64,000 nucleotides of DNA. It comes from Streptomyces sp. NBC_01304. Lineage in GTDB: Bacteria; Actinomycetota; Actinomycetes; Streptomycetales; Streptomycetaceae. The DNA lies in the NCBI RefSeq assembly GCF_035975855.1, contig NZ_CP109055.1:1116001-1180000 (forward strand), in the 5' to 3' direction. A program made the translations under genes and the position numbers. A model generated the notes under the pieces. The model ran no database searches and was not told where the DNA came from. It was given only the letters and a program-made list of their open reading frames with translations. Shown here one piece after another: positions 1 through 9,256 of this stretch. Every line of letters starts with the position of its first letter. The first letter of the stretch is position 1.

Positions 1-2
1 AG

Positions 3-1256
3 GGCAAGACGTGGGACATCAAGGACCACGTCCTCACCTCGCCGTACAGCACGAAGCGCGGCGACAACGCGGCGTTCCCCAACGACCTGTACCACTACGG
101 CAACGGCGACGCCCGGCTGTTCGTGGACACCGCCTCCGGCTACTTCTACGTCTACTACAACTCCCGCGCCATCCCGAAGGGCGGCGTCTCCGGCGGCTGG
201 ACCGACGGCAGCCGGGGGCACGTCGCCCGCGCCCCGATGTCCGCCAAGATGGCGCCGGGCTCCTGGAAGAAGTGGTACGACGGCAAGTGGTCCCAGCCCG
301 GGGTCGGCGGCAAGGAAAGCAACATGGAGCCCGTCGACGCCGACAACAGCACGGGCTACACGCCCGTCGCGAACGACTACGACCCGGCCAACGACGGCAA
401 CGTGAAGGAACAGCAGGCGGCCGGCACCCTGCCCGCCAAGTCCGACCTGCTGACCATGAACATCGCCTACAACGCCCACCTGGGCCTCTACATCGGCCAG
501 CCCGAGGCCGTCGTCCAGGACAGCAACGAGTCGCAGCGCTTCTACGCCACCGACGACCTCGCCACCCAGAAGTGGAAGCTCATCGGCGACTCCGGCGCCT
601 ACAAGTCGGGCTCCTGGTACCGCTGGATGCTCGACTCGGTGAACAAGACCGGCGAGACCATCGTCGGCAAGAACTTCCGCAGTTACTGCTCGTGGCAGTG
701 CTCGGGCGGCGGCTCCGGTGAGTACTACGACACCACCATCGACACCAACTCCCCGGCCGCTCCCATCACGTCGGGCAAGAAGTACACGATCGCGAGTGGC
801 AACGGTCGCTATCTGTCCCAGGTTTCCGGCAGTTCGGCCACCACGTCGGGGACCAGCGGCGGTTCGGCCCTGAGCCGGTGGGTCTTCACCTCCAACGGCG
901 ACGGCTCGTACCGCATCGCCAACGCCTCCACCGGCAAGCTCCTCGGCGTCAACTCGAAGACCGACGCGGGTCGCGCCTGGGCCGCCAAGCCCACCGTGAC
1001 GGACTCGGGCACCCGGGCCGCCACCGTCGGGCAGCAGTGGTTCGTCATCAAGAACACCACGACGGACGGCGCGCTCACCGGCACCTTCCGCCTGGTCAAC
1101 CGCTACAGCGGACTCGTCATCGGCCTCTCCTCCGCAGAGGGTCGGCGCGCCGAGACCACGCCCACCCGGGCCTGGACCAACACGACCGGCAACCCGGTCG
1201 GCGGCACCCGCACGGCCGCCGAGCAGACCCTCAAGCTGACCGCCGTGACCCGCTAG
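3..1256 (+). CDS. Secreted carbohydrate-active protein with C-terminal ricin-like lectin domain (5' partial)
   Basis: The reading frame is open from the first bases of the window, so the true start lies upstream; 417 codons are visible plus the stop. The first ~250 visible residues are rich in Trp, Tyr, Gly and Asp (for example [12 protein letters not shown] and SWYRWMLDS), as in beta-propeller or beta-sandwich glycosidases, but I cannot assign a family. The last ~130 residues ([14 protein letters not shown] onward, with QQWFVIKNT and YSGLVIGLS) look like a ricin-type beta-trefoil repeat, which would bind sugar. It is followed by a strong terminator, then by an unknown barrel-like protein and a GH31 glycosidase on the same strand, suggesting a polysaccharide-degradation block. 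The catalytic activity is not established from this fragment. Confidence 0.8.
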   Translation, partial: GKTWDIKDHVLTSPYSTKRGDNAAFPNDLYHYGNGDARLFVDTASGYFYVYYNSRAIPKGGVSGGWTDGSRGHVARAPMSAKMAPGSWKKWYDGKWSQPGVGGKESNMEPVDADNSTGYTPVANDYDPANDGNVKEQQAAGTLPAKSDLLTMNIAYNAHLGLYIGQPEAVVQDSNESQRFYATDDLATQKWKLIGDSGAYKSGSWYRWMLDSVNKTGETIVGKNFRSYCSWQCSGGGSGEYYDTTIDTNSPAAPITSGKKYTIASGNGRYLSQVSGSSATTSGTSGGSALSRWVFTSNGDGSYRIANASTGKLLGVNSKTDAGRAWAAKPTVTDSGTRAATVGQQWFVIKNTTTDGALTGTFRLVNRYSGLVIGLSSAEGRRAETTPTRAWTNTTGNPVGGTRTAAEQTLKLTAVTR

Positions 1257-1277
1257 GGCCCGCCTCCCCCGTCAACT

Positions 1278-1324
1278 CCGGGGCCGGGGTTGTCCGTTCG
1301 GCGGACGGACAACCCCGGCCCCGG
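1278..1324 (+). terminator. Strong intrinsic terminator hairpin
   Basis: A perfect 20-bp inverted repeat (1278-1297 and 1305-1324) encloses a 7-nt loop. It starts 21 bp after the stop of the lectin-tailed protein. There is no U-tract, which is common in high-GC actinomycetes. It ends 61 bp before the next gene. Confidence 0.8.
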
Positions 1325-1385
1325 TCCCTGCTCGCCGTCAGCACGCCTGCACGTCAGCACGTCAGCACCACGAGGAGGCCCCCGC

Positions 1386-3398
1386 GTGCCCACCCGGTAC
1401 CACCTGAGATTCCAGCTCCATGCCACGCCCGGCGGCGCCCAGCAGGCCGTCGAGCTGGCCAAGTTCTGCCACGAGTCGGGGGTCGACGAGGTCGTCCTGC
1501 TGCTCGCCGCCGAGGAGTTCCACGCCGGCCACCCCCAAGGCGGAGAGGAGGACCGCCTGTACGACGCGACCGCCACCGCGGTCGACGTCCTGCGCGGCGC
1601 CGGTCTCGAGGTCGGCCTCAACCCGTGGGTGACCTCCGGACACGCCGACCGCGGCCGGCACGACCGGCACGGCTTCGCCCCCATGGTCGGACCCGACGGG
1701 TCGCGCGCGGCCGGACAGGCGTCCTTCGCCTGTCCGCGCTGGCGGTCCTGGATCGCCGCACACTACGCCCGGTTCGCCTCGCTCGGCTTCCGCGCCCTGT
1801 GGCTCGAGGACGACTTCCGCTACCACAACCACGCACCGCTCCCCTGGGGCGGCGGCTTCGAGCCGCTGATGCTCGACCGCCTGGCGGAGCTGGTCGGCGA
1901 GCCCGTGACGCGCGAGGCAGTGGTGGCCAACGTGACCGCGCCCGGCGCTCCGCACCCCTGGCGCGCCCTGCTCCAACAGACCTGGCAGACCGCCCAGTTG
2001 GAGGTCGCCGCGCTCGTCGCCGAGGCGGTCGACAAGGCATCGGCGGGCCGCTCCCGGCTCGGCCTGATGAGCTCGGGACCCGGCGCCCACGGGGTCGAGG
2101 GCCGCGACTGGCCGGCCCTGTTCGACGCACTCGCCCTGCACGGCGAGGTCACCCAGCGACCTCACTTCGCCCCGTACAGCGACGCCCCCGGCCGGGCGCT
2201 GAGCCGGTCCGTCTGGATGCTGGAAGTGCAGCGGTCCTTGCGACCGTCGTACGTACGCGTCGAGCCGGAGATCGAGAACTGGCCGCACACCTCCTGGTCG
2301 AAGTCCGACACGCAGACCTGGTCGGAAATGGTCGCCGCACAACTCTCCGGCGCGGACGCGCTGTTCCTCAATCTCGTGCCGGTCCAGTCCGGCCACGCCC
2401 AGCGCTTCCCCCGCGTCGCCGACCTGCTGCAGCGCTCCCGGCCCGCGCTCGACCACGTGGCCGAGCGCGCCCCCGGTGAGCTGGGCACGCTCGGCGTGGG
2501 CCTGCCCTTCGCTCCGGACGCCGCGGCCCACGTATGCACGACGCGCGCCGGCGACCTCACGGAACTGGAGGTCGACCCCGGCGCGGCGGCTGACTTCCTG
2601 CTGCGGTACGGCGTACCGGTGACGGCCGAAGAGGCCCCCGTGCGCGTGCTGTTCGGCCACCTGGCCCGGGCCTTCGACGACGACGCCCTGCGCCGGATGC
2701 TCACCGGCGGGCTCCTCCTCGACGGCGTCGCCGCCCAGGTGCTCACCGCGCGGGGCTTCGGCGACTTGCTCGGCGTCTCCGTCACCGAGATCGTCGACCG
2801 CGAGGCGCCGTCCGCGCCGGGCCCGTACTCCCTGGAGCAGCTCCTGCCCGCCTCCCCCACGGCCCCCGACGCCCCCGACGACTCCCCCGTCTACTTGAGC
2901 GTCAATCTGCAACCCGCCCTCGCCCGCCTTGAACCCGCCCCTGGAGCCGAGGTCTGGAGCAGCATCCTCACCCCCGACCTGCGCACCTGGGGAGCGGGCC
3001 GCTGTGTGTTCACCAACGCGCTCGGCGGCCGCGTCGCGGTCCTCGCCGCCACGGCCCCCGACCTGCTGCCCCGGGACGACGACGGCCAACGCCTGCTGCA
3101 CGCCATGGTCCGCCACCTCGAAGGCGACGCGCCCACGCTCCCGTTGATCAGCGGCGGCCCCCATCTGATCCCCCGCCTGGCCCGTACGGCACACGGCCTG
3201 CGACTGGCTGTCGCCAACGGCAGCGCCGACCCGGCCCGCCCCCGGATCACCTTCCCCACCGCGCCGAGCGCGGCGGAGGCGACCCTGCTCGCGCCACTCG
3301 CCGCACCCGCGCCCGCCTCGATGACGGCGGCCGCCGCAACCCTCACCCTCGACCAGGACCTGCCGCACCGCGGCTGGCTCCTCGTCGACCTCCCCTGA
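1386..3398 (+). CDS. Unrecognised 670-aa protein, probably TIM-barrel glycosidase-like
   Basis: The GTG start is preceded by a good ribosome-binding site (ACGAGGAGG at about 1370-1378). I do not recognise the family. The N-terminal third alternates short hydrophobic strands with helices and carries acidic clusters at expected strand ends (DEVVLLLAAEEF, RALWLEDDFRYHNH, VRVEPEIENW), resembling a (beta/alpha)8 sugar hydrolase. The C-terminal part (from about residue 430) resembles the glutamine-amidotransferase-like and beta domains that follow the barrel in GH42-type enzymes. There is no signal peptide, so it is probably cytoplasmic. It lies 45 bp upstream of a secreted GH31 gene on the same strand, so the two may be co-transcribed: GH31 acting outside, this protein on imported fragments. 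That role is inference. Confidence 0.8.
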   Translation: MPTRYHLRFQLHATPGGAQQAVELAKFCHESGVDEVVLLLAAEEFHAGHPQGGEEDRLYDATATAVDVLRGAGLEVGLNPWVTSGHADRGRHDRHGFAPMVGPDGSRAAGQASFACPRWRSWIAAHYARFASLGFRALWLEDDFRYHNHAPLPWGGGFEPLMLDRLAELVGEPVTREAVVANVTAPGAPHPWRALLQQTWQTAQLEVAALVAEAVDKASAGRSRLGLMSSGPGAHGVEGRDWPALFDALALHGEVTQRPHFAPYSDAPGRALSRSVWMLEVQRSLRPSYVRVEPEIENWPHTSWSKSDTQTWSEMVAAQLSGADALFLNLVPVQSGHAQRFPRVADLLQRSRPALDHVAERAPGELGTLGVGLPFAPDAAAHVCTTRAGDLTELEVDPGAAADFLLRYGVPVTAEEAPVRVLFGHLARAFDDDALRRMLTGGLLLDGVAAQVLTARGFGDLLGVSVTEIVDREAPSAPGPYSLEQLLPASPTAPDAPDDSPVYLSVNLQPALARLEPAPGAEVWSSILTPDLRTWGAGRCVFTNALGGRVAVLAATAPDLLPRDDDGQRLLHAMVRHLEGDAPTLPLISGGPHLIPRLARTAHGLRLAVANGSADPARPRITFPTAPSAAEATLLAPLAAPAPASMTAAAATLTLDQDLPHRGWLLVDLP

Positions 3399-3443
3399 TC
3401 CCCCCACCCCCCTTCACTCCTTCCCCCGACGAGGAGAGCAGAG

Positions 3444-6200
3444 ATGACCGTCAAAGAGCCCGGCAAGGGCAAGCGGGCCTGGGCCGCGCTGGCCGCGGGC
3501 GCGCTGTTCACGCTGCCGGTGACAGCGGGTGCGCTCCAGGCCGGCGCGGAGCCGCGCGGCGCGGACGGCGTGGTGGTGGACGGCGTGGTGGTGGACGGCG
3601 ACGTCCGCTTCCAGGTCCTCACCCCCACCCTGATCCGCATGGAGTACGCGAAGGACGGCCGCTTCGAGGACCGGGCTACCGTCAACGCGATCAATCGCGA
3701 CTTCGACGCCCCCGAGTACACCTCCAAGGTCGAGGACGGCCAACGGGTCATCTCCACCGGCGAGTTGACCCTGCGCCACAAGCTGGACTCGGGCCCCTTC
3801 ACCCAGGACAACACCGAGGTCCGCCTCAAGGCCGGCGACAGGGATGTCACCGGTCGCCCGCAGTTCGGCGAGTCCACGTCGACGTGCGTGTTCGGCGCGG
3901 TGTGCGACGCCGAGTACGGGGTGATGTCCGGCGGCGCCAAGTTCAACTTCCCCGGAGGCACCACCAAGGCGTACGGCCGCGGCGTCGTCCAGGGCTATGA
4001 GCAGGAGGGCGCGCAGAGCACGGTCCGCGTCCGGGGCGTGCCCGCCGACGGTACGTACACGCTGCGCCTGCGCTACGCCAACGCGAAGGCCTCCGACGGC
4101 CAGACCGTCGACCGCAGCCTGTCCGTGACGGCGGGCGGCGCCTCGCAGCAGGTCACGATGGCGCCGACCGGCGACTGGAACGCGTACGGCATCTCGAAGC
4201 CGGTCACCGTGCGGCTGAAGCGCGGCGTCAACGACATCACCGTCGCCCAGCGCGCCGGGGACACCGGCCGCGCCAACATCGACTCCTTCGCGCTCACCAC
4301 GAAGGAGGACGCGCCCTACCCGACGCCCGCCACCAAGGGCGCCACGGCCAACCTCGGCGGGTGGACCCGCGGCCTCGACAACACCCCCGCCGCGCCCTAC
4401 CAGTTGAACGACGGCGTGCTGTCGAAGGACGGCTGGTACCTGCTCGACGACTCGCGGACCGCGCTCACCAACGGCGACGACAAGCAGCCCACGCCGCGCG
4501 TCGAGCGGGCCGAGGACGCGTACCAGGACGGCTATCTCTTCGGCTACGGCCACGACTACAAGCAGGGCCTCAGAGACCTGCGGGAACTCACCGGGCCCGC
4601 GCCGATGCTGCCGCGCTGGGCGTTCGGCGTGTGGTTCTCCCGCTGGAACGCCTACACCTTCGACGACTACAAGAAGCTGCTCGCCAAGTTCCGGTCGAAC
4701 AAGGTCCCGCTCGACTCGCTCGTCGTCGACACCGACTACAAGGGATCCGGGTGGTGGAACGGCTGGACGGGCTGGAACAAGGACCTCTTCCCGGACCCCG
4801 ACGCCTTCATGAAGTGGGCCAAGGACAACGGCCTGCCCATCACCCTCAACACCCACCCCTCCATCGACGCCTCGGACCCGGCCTTCGCACAGGCCCAGCA
4901 GACCGCGGGCGGCAAGCTCCCCAAGATCGGCTGCTTCTCCAGCGCCGACTGCTACGGATTCGACTTCTCCGACGCCGGTCAGGCGAAGGCCTTCTTCGAC
5001 CTTCACAAGCCGTACGACGCCCAGGGCGTGCGGCTGTGGTGGAACGACTGGTGCTGCGACGCCTCACTCGCCTCCGGCAAGGGCATCTCGCCCGACACGC
5101 TGGTGAACTCCCTTTACGCGGCCCACAATGCCGAGGCCACCGGCCTGCGCGGCTTCGCGTTCTCCCGCATCGGCGCCTCCTACCAGCGCCTCGGCGGTGG
5201 CTACGCGGCAGGACCGTGGGCGGACCACCGCTCCACGATGCACTTCACCGGTGACGACTACGCGAACTGGGACACCCTCGCCTTCACCTCGAAGATCAAC
5301 GCCACGGAGGGCAACATCGGCCTCCCGTACGTCAGTCACGACATCGGCGGCTTCCACGGCGACCCGGGCACCCGTGACCCCGAGCTGTACGCCCGCTGGA
5401 TGCAGCTCGGCGCGTTCTCCCCGATCGACCGCATCCATTCCGGCGGCGGCGAGTCGCTGCCCTGGGAGTTCGGCGGCGCCGAGGGCGCGGCGGGCGAGAA
5501 GGCGCTGCGGCTGCGCGGGGCGCTCACCCCGTACATGTACTCACTGGCGGCCGAGGCACACGCGACCGGACTGCCGATGGCCCGCCCGCTGTACCTCAAC
5601 TACCCCGAGGAGCAAGGCGCTTACGACCACACCTCGCAGTACACGCTCGGCGACGACGTCCTGGTCGCACCGGTCACCAAGCCGGGCGGCAAGGCGACGG
5701 TGTGGGTGCCGCCGGGCACCTGGACCGACTACTTCACCGGCAAGACGTACACCGGCCCGAAGACCGTCGAGACGACCTCGAAGCTGGACGAGATGCCGGT
5801 CCTGATCCGCTCCGGCGGCATCCTCGCCCAGCAGGAGTACAAGGACTACGACGCCAAGTCCCCCATGGACAAGGTCACTTTGAACGTCGCCGCCGGCGGT
5901 CGCGGCTCCTTCTCGCTGTACGAGGACGAGGGCGACGGCACTCGGTACGCGTCTGCCCACGCCGACACGAAGGTCCGCGCGGACGGCTCGACGGTGACGA
6001 TCGAGCCGCAGCGGGGGACGTACAAGGGCCGGGTCACCACCCGCACCTGGACGCTGCGCCTGAGCAACGCAGCGCGCCCGAGTGCCGTCACGGTCAACGG
6101 CAGGGCGCTCGCGTGGACGTACGACGCGAACAAGCGCGTCGTGACCGCCACGACGGGCGAGCTGGCCACGGACAGCCGGACGGTGATCGCGGTGCGCTGA
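3444..6200 (+). CDS. Secreted GH31 family glycosidase (alpha-glucosidase/alpha-xylosidase type) with inserted carbohydrate-binding module
   Basis: 918 aa. An N-terminal Sec signal (KRAWAALAAGALFTLPVTAGA) precedes a GH31 N-terminal beta domain. Around residues 170-285 there is an inserted CBM6/35-like module (FPGGTTKAYG through NIDSFALTT). The catalytic barrel follows. The nucleophile Asp is in WWNDW (D535), the likely acid/base in HFTGDD (D604), and the conserved SHDIGGF comes just after. A DUF5110-type beta domain (SLYEDEGDGTRY) ends the protein. The start is supported by GAGGAG about 9 nt upstream. GH31 enzymes release alpha-linked glucose, xylose or galactose; exact specificity cannot be read from sequence. 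A 12-bp-stem hairpin follows the gene. Confidence 0.93.
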   Translation: MTVKEPGKGKRAWAALAAGALFTLPVTAGALQAGAEPRGADGVVVDGVVVDGDVRFQVLTPTLIRMEYAKDGRFEDRATVNAINRDFDAPEYTSKVEDGQRVISTGELTLRHKLDSGPFTQDNTEVRLKAGDRDVTGRPQFGESTSTCVFGAVCDAEYGVMSGGAKFNFPGGTTKAYGRGVVQGYEQEGAQSTVRVRGVPADGTYTLRLRYANAKASDGQTVDRSLSVTAGGASQQVTMAPTGDWNAYGISKPVTVRLKRGVNDITVAQRAGDTGRANIDSFALTTKEDAPYPTPATKGATANLGGWTRGLDNTPAAPYQLNDGVLSKDGWYLLDDSRTALTNGDDKQPTPRVERAEDAYQDGYLFGYGHDYKQGLRDLRELTGPAPMLPRWAFGVWFSRWNAYTFDDYKKLLAKFRSNKVPLDSLVVDTDYKGSGWWNGWTGWNKDLFPDPDAFMKWAKDNGLPITLNTHPSIDASDPAFAQAQQTAGGKLPKIGCFSSADCYGFDFSDAGQAKAFFDLHKPYDAQGVRLWWNDWCCDASLASGKGISPDTLVNSLYAAHNAEATGLRGFAFSRIGASYQRLGGGYAAGPWADHRSTMHFTGDDYANWDTLAFTSKINATEGNIGLPYVSHDIGGFHGDPGTRDPELYARWMQLGAFSPIDRIHSGGGESLPWEFGGAEGAAGEKALRLRGALTPYMYSLAAEAHATGLPMARPLYLNYPEEQGAYDHTSQYTLGDDVLVAPVTKPGGKATVWVPPGTWTDYFTGKTYTGPKTVETTSKLDEMPVLIRSGGILAQQEYKDYDAKSPMDKVTLNVAAGGRGSFSLYEDEGDGTRYASAHADTKVRADGSTVTIEPQRGTYKGRVTTRTWTLRLSNAARPSAVTVNGRALAWTYDANKRVVTATTGELATDSRTVIAVR

Positions 6201-6217
6201 CCCGGTCCGCCGGCCCG

Positions 6218-6258
6218 ACGCCGCAGCCGCTCGGGGCGCTCCCGGACGGCTGCGGCGT
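6218..6258 (+). terminator. Terminator hairpin after GH31 gene
   Basis: Perfect 12-bp arms (ACGCCGCAGCCG at 6218-6229 and its complement at 6247-6258) with a 17-nt loop, 17 bp after the GH31 stop. It separates that gene from the GNAT gene. Confidence 0.65.
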
Positions 6259-6315
6259 ACTCGGCTCACCGGGGCAGCCCAAGAGCCCCAGGAACCCCAC
6301 TGAGATGATCAACCC

Positions 6316-6765
6316 ATGGAATGGACTCTTCGCCCTGCTCAACCGGCCGATGTCGAGCCGATCGCGGAGCTGCGGGCCGTGGTGATGCGGCCTGATCTGG
6401 AGCGGCTGGGACGGTTCGACGAGCAACGGGTGCGGCAACGGTTTCGCGAGGCCTTCGCGCCGGAGCACACCTCGGTCGTCCTGTCCGGTGGCGTCTTCGC
6501 GGGCTCGGTCGCCCTCCGGCCGGGCGAGGACGAGCAGTGGCTGGAGCACTTCTACCTCGACCCGACGGTCCAGGGCCAGGGGCTCGGTTCGGCGGTCCTG
6601 CGCACCTTGCTCGCCCGGACGGACGCCGACGGCCTGCCCGTCCGCCTGAACGTCCTGCAGGGCAGCGCCGCCCGGCGGCTGTACGCGCGCCACGGGTTCA
6701 CGGTGGAGGCTCAGGACCCGGTCGACGTCTTCATGGTGCGCGGGCCGGGCGCGCTCGCGGCCTGA
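6316..6765 (+). CDS. GNAT family N-acetyltransferase
   Basis: 149 aa, typical for a single GNAT domain. The acetyl-CoA pyrophosphate-binding loop is QGQGLG (motif A, about residue 88), preceded by the beta-strand HFYLDP and followed by RLYARHGF (motif B). It would transfer an acetyl group from acetyl-CoA to an unidentified amine. It lies between the GH31 gene and the convergent nucleoside hydrolase, with only 8 bp between the two stops. No partner suggests its substrate. Confidence 0.85.
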   Translation: MEWTLRPAQPADVEPIAELRAVVMRPDLERLGRFDEQRVRQRFREAFAPEHTSVVLSGGVFAGSVALRPGEDEQWLEHFYLDPTVQGQGLGSAVLRTLLARTDADGLPVRLNVLQGSAARRLYARHGFTVEAQDPVDVFMVRGPGALAA

Positions 6766-6773
6766 GGAGCGGT

Positions 6774-7712
6774 TCAGCGTGCGCCGAGGACGCGTACCGC
6801 ATCGACGATCAGGTCCCAGAAGGCCGGGGCGTCGACCGTGACGCCGACCTGCGCGTTGGCCGGGCGCCCGGTCACGCCGTGCAGGTCGACGACGGTGGCG
6901 CCGCGGGTGTGGGTGCCGGTGAGTTCGACGACCACGTTCGCAGTGACCAGCTCGACCAGCTTGGGCTCGATCAGGTGGGCCACCGTCAGTGGGTCGTGCA
7001 GCGGCGGGGCGGGGAAGCCGAACACCTCCCGGTAGCCGTCGGCGAAGAACCGCAGCAGCTGTGCGCAGGTCCGGCTCAGCGGCGTGGCGAGCGCCTCGAC
7101 CCGGCCGATCACCTCGTCCGTGGCCAGCACCTGGTGGCTGGCGTTGAGGCCCATCATGGTGATCGGCAGTCCGCTGGAGAAGACGACGTCGGCAGCCTCG
7201 GGGTCGCAGTGGATGTTGAACTCGGCGGCCGGGGTGGTGTTGCCGCGGCCGGTGGATCCGCCCATCAGGACGATGCGCTCGATGCGTTCCGCCAGCCGGG
7301 GGTGGGCGAGCAGCAGGGCCGCGATGTTGGTGAGGGGGCCGGTCGGCACCAGGGTGACCGGGGTGGGGTGCGCGAGCAGGGTCTCCCGGATCAAGGTGAT
7401 CGCGTCCCGTGCGTCCAGCGGCACGCTCGGCTCCCCGAACTCCGGTCCGTCCAGGCCGGATTCACCGTGGATCTTCTCGGCCACCGAGGCGGTGCCGTGC
7501 AACGGCCGGTCCCGGCCCGCCGCGATGGGCACGCCCGTGATCCCGGCCGTGCTGCACACCCGGCGGGCGTTCAGCGTGGTCTTCTCCAGGGTCTGGTTGC
7601 CCGCGACCGTGGTGATGGCCAGTAGCTCGACGGCCGGATTGGCCGCCGCGAGCAGGATGTTGAACGCGTCGTCGTGGCCCGGGTCGCAGTCGAGAATCAC
7701 AGGAATCGCCAT
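6774..7712 (-). CDS. Inosine-uridine-preferring nucleoside hydrolase
   Basis: 312 aa. The signature DCDPGHDDA near the N-terminus (residues 8-16) is the calcium- and substrate-binding cluster of the nucleoside hydrolase family. VAGNQTLEKTTLNA, VLMGGS, EFNIHCDPEAA and HDPLTVA are the other family blocks. It hydrolyses the N-glycosidic bond of ribonucleosides to base plus ribose in the cytoplasm, a salvage step. It is divergent from the carboxymuconolactone-decarboxylase-like gene with about 138 bp between starts. Base preference (purine or pyrimidine) is not determined. Confidence 0.93.
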   Translation of the reverse strand: MAIPVILDCDPGHDDAFNILLAAANPAVELLAITTVAGNQTLEKTTLNARRVCSTAGITGVPIAAGRDRPLHGTASVAEKIHGESGLDGPEFGEPSVPLDARDAITLIRETLLAHPTPVTLVPTGPLTNIAALLLAHPRLAERIERIVLMGGSTGRGNTTPAAEFNIHCDPEAADVVFSSGLPITMMGLNASHQVLATDEVIGRVEALATPLSRTCAQLLRFFADGYREVFGFPAPPLHDPLTVAHLIEPKLVELVTANVVVELTGTHTRGATVVDLHGVTGRPANAQVGVTVDAPAFWDLIVDAVRVLGAR

Positions 7713-7758
7713 GGGTCCGTCCTCCCCCGCGTCGCCGGGGCGTGAAACGCGTCGGCCG

Positions 7759-7785
7759 TGTCACAGGATTCAGGGCTGTCTCGTC
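7759..7785 (+). promoter_or_regulatory. Probable ECF41-type sigma factor promoter
   Basis: TGTCACA (7759-7765), a 16-nt spacer and CGTC (7782-7785) reproduce the promoter known for ECF41 sigma factors. It lies 65 bp upstream of the ATG of a carboxymuconolactone-decarboxylase-family gene, the classic ECF41 target class. A second copy with one mismatch precedes the ECF41 gene itself near 56.0 kb. Confidence 0.7.
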
Positions 7786-7850
7786 TCGGGGGTACAGCCG
7801 CCGAGGACGCCGACAACGGCAACAGCGGCACAACCCCTGAGGAGCACACC

Positions 7851-8327
7851 ATGACTGCTCGTTTGAACCTCTTCGCCAGCCCCGTCGTCGCCAAGGCGGC
7901 AAAACAGTTCGCCTCGGCGAGCATGACGCTCATCAAGGGGTCGTCGCTGCCGAAGGCGACCCAGGATCTGGTGTTGCTCCGTGCGAGTCAGGTCAACGGC
8001 TGCGGCTACTGCACCGATGCTCATTCCAAGGATCTCGCGCACGCCGGGGAGAGCGCGGTGCGGGTCAATCTGGTCGCGGCCTGGCGGGAGGCCACCGTCT
8101 TCACCGATGCCGAGCGCGCCGCCCTGGAGCTGGCTGAGCAGGGCACCCGCATCGCCGATGCGGCCGGTGGGGTCCCGGACGAGGTCTGGGCGAACGCCGC
8201 CAAGTACTACGACGAGGATCAGCTTGCCGCCCTGATCATGATGATCGCCCTGATCAACGCCTCGAATCGGATGGGCGTCATCAACCAGATGCCCGGCGGC
8301 AGCTACCAGCCCGGCCAGTTCGGATAG
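7851..8327 (+). CDS. Carboxymuconolactone decarboxylase family protein (AhpD-like, CxxC)
   Basis: 158 aa. The CMD/AhpD core carries the redox motif NGCGYCTDAHSKD (about residues 46-58), with the CxxC and downstream His typical of AhpD-like alkylhydroperoxidases. LVLLRASQVNG precedes it. The ATG at 7851 follows a GAGGAG sequence; an upstream in-frame extension is not needed. This family is one of the COE (CMD/oxidoreductase/epimerase) targets of ECF41 sigma factors, and a near-perfect ECF41 promoter lies upstream. A peroxide or thiol-stress role is plausible, but the substrate is unknown. Confidence 0.92.
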   Translation: MTARLNLFASPVVAKAAKQFASASMTLIKGSSLPKATQDLVLLRASQVNGCGYCTDAHSKDLAHAGESAVRVNLVAAWREATVFTDAERAALELAEQGTRIADAAGGVPDEVWANAAKYYDEDQLAALIMMIALINASNRMGVINQMPGGSYQPGQFG

Positions 8328-8412
8328 CCAGGCCGGTTCGGATGGCCCGGATCGTATCGATCGATGCCCGGTGGGATGCCCGGTGAGGTCTCCGGTGAGA
8401 TGTTCCGGTGCG

Positions 8413-9027
8413 TCACCCCTTGCGGGCCTCGGGTGTGCCCGGCTCGATGACGCGCCCCCGGTCGGCACCCTCGATCAGCTCGACGTAGGCCCGGACGACC
8501 TCGGCGACAGGGGTGCCCGCCGAGGCGTCACGGCCCATGGCCCGCAGGGTCTCCGAAATCCAGCCGGGGCTCACCGAGTTGAGGCGGATGCCGCGCGGCA
8601 TCTCGCGCGCCGCGGCCGGGATGAAACCGGCCAGACCCGCGTTGACCAGGGCTCCGAAGCTCAGGCCGGCCTCGGTGAACTCCGAGATGCCGCCGGTGAG
8701 GGTGACGGAGCCGCCGTCGGTGAGTTCGCGGGCGGCGCGGCGCGTGAGGTGGAGCTGGCCGAGCAGCTTGCCGTCGAGGCCGGTGAAGTAGTCGGCGTCG
8801 GTCGAGTCGTCGATGCGGGCGATGGTGCCGCCGGCCGCGACCGCGACCACGGCGTCGACCGGGCCGATCGTGGCGAACAGTGCGTCGATCGAGGCGGGGT
8901 CCTCCAGGTCGACCTTGACGGGGCCGCGCCGGGATGCCCGGACCACCTCGTGCGCGGGGTTCGACTCCAACGCGTCGGCGAGGGCCGAGCCGATGGTGCC
9001 GGTGGCACCGATGACGACGATCTTCAT
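8413..9027 (-). CDS. Short-chain dehydrogenase/reductase-like protein lacking the catalytic Tyr-Lys pair
   Basis: 204 aa, shorter than the usual ~250 aa for an SDR. A Rossmann nucleotide-binding loop GATGTIGS is at the N-terminus and SRRGP follows beta-2, suggesting NADP preference. The segment that should carry YxxxK reads FGALVNAGLAGF, so the catalytic Tyr and Lys are missing, while the following RGIRLNSVSPGWI is intact. It is convergent with the CMD-family gene. The enzyme may use different chemistry or act as a cofactor-sensing protein; the annotated function should be treated with caution. Confidence 0.85.
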   Translation of the reverse strand: MKIVVIGATGTIGSALADALESNPAHEVVRASRRGPVKVDLEDPASIDALFATIGPVDAVVAVAAGGTIARIDDSTDADYFTGLDGKLLGQLHLTRRAARELTDGGSVTLTGGISEFTEAGLSFGALVNAGLAGFIPAAAREMPRGIRLNSVSPGWISETLRAMGRDASAGTPVAEVVRAYVELIEGADRGRVIEPGTPEARKG

Positions 9028-9191
9028 GACTGGGGCTCGCGATCAGTTGGTCCGTTGCGTGAATGAACTGCCGGGTGAGATCGGGGCGTTGACACGCCCT
9101 GCCCTGCCGGTGGCTCCATCCTCATCCCGGGTCGGGCCGGTCGGCCAATACCTGAAGCCATAACTCAAAGGCATGAACGAGGCCCGCCTCG

Positions 9192-9256
9192 CGACCGCCC
9201 CACGACCGCCTCACGACCGCCTCACGACCGCCTAGCGAACGCTTCACTACCGCTCA
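9192..9256. repeat. Degenerate 11-bp tandem repeat (about 6 copies) at the 3' end of cydC
   Basis: Units starting at 9192, 9203, 9214, 9225, 9236 and 9247 follow the consensus CGACCGCCTCA. The central copies are identical and the outer ones diverge; the last is 10 bp and ends on the cydC stop codon. Confidence 0.75.

Noticed and set aside
1362..3407. A 681-codon minus-strand frame opposite the unknown 670-aa protein
   Set aside because: Gly/Arg/Glu/Gln-rich shadow without motifs; the plus-strand frame has an SD, an ordered composition and neighbours on the same strand.
9028..9110. ECF41 promoter for the SDR-like gene
   Set aside because: A TGTCAAC sequence is present on the minus strand but no CGTC follows at 16 nt.
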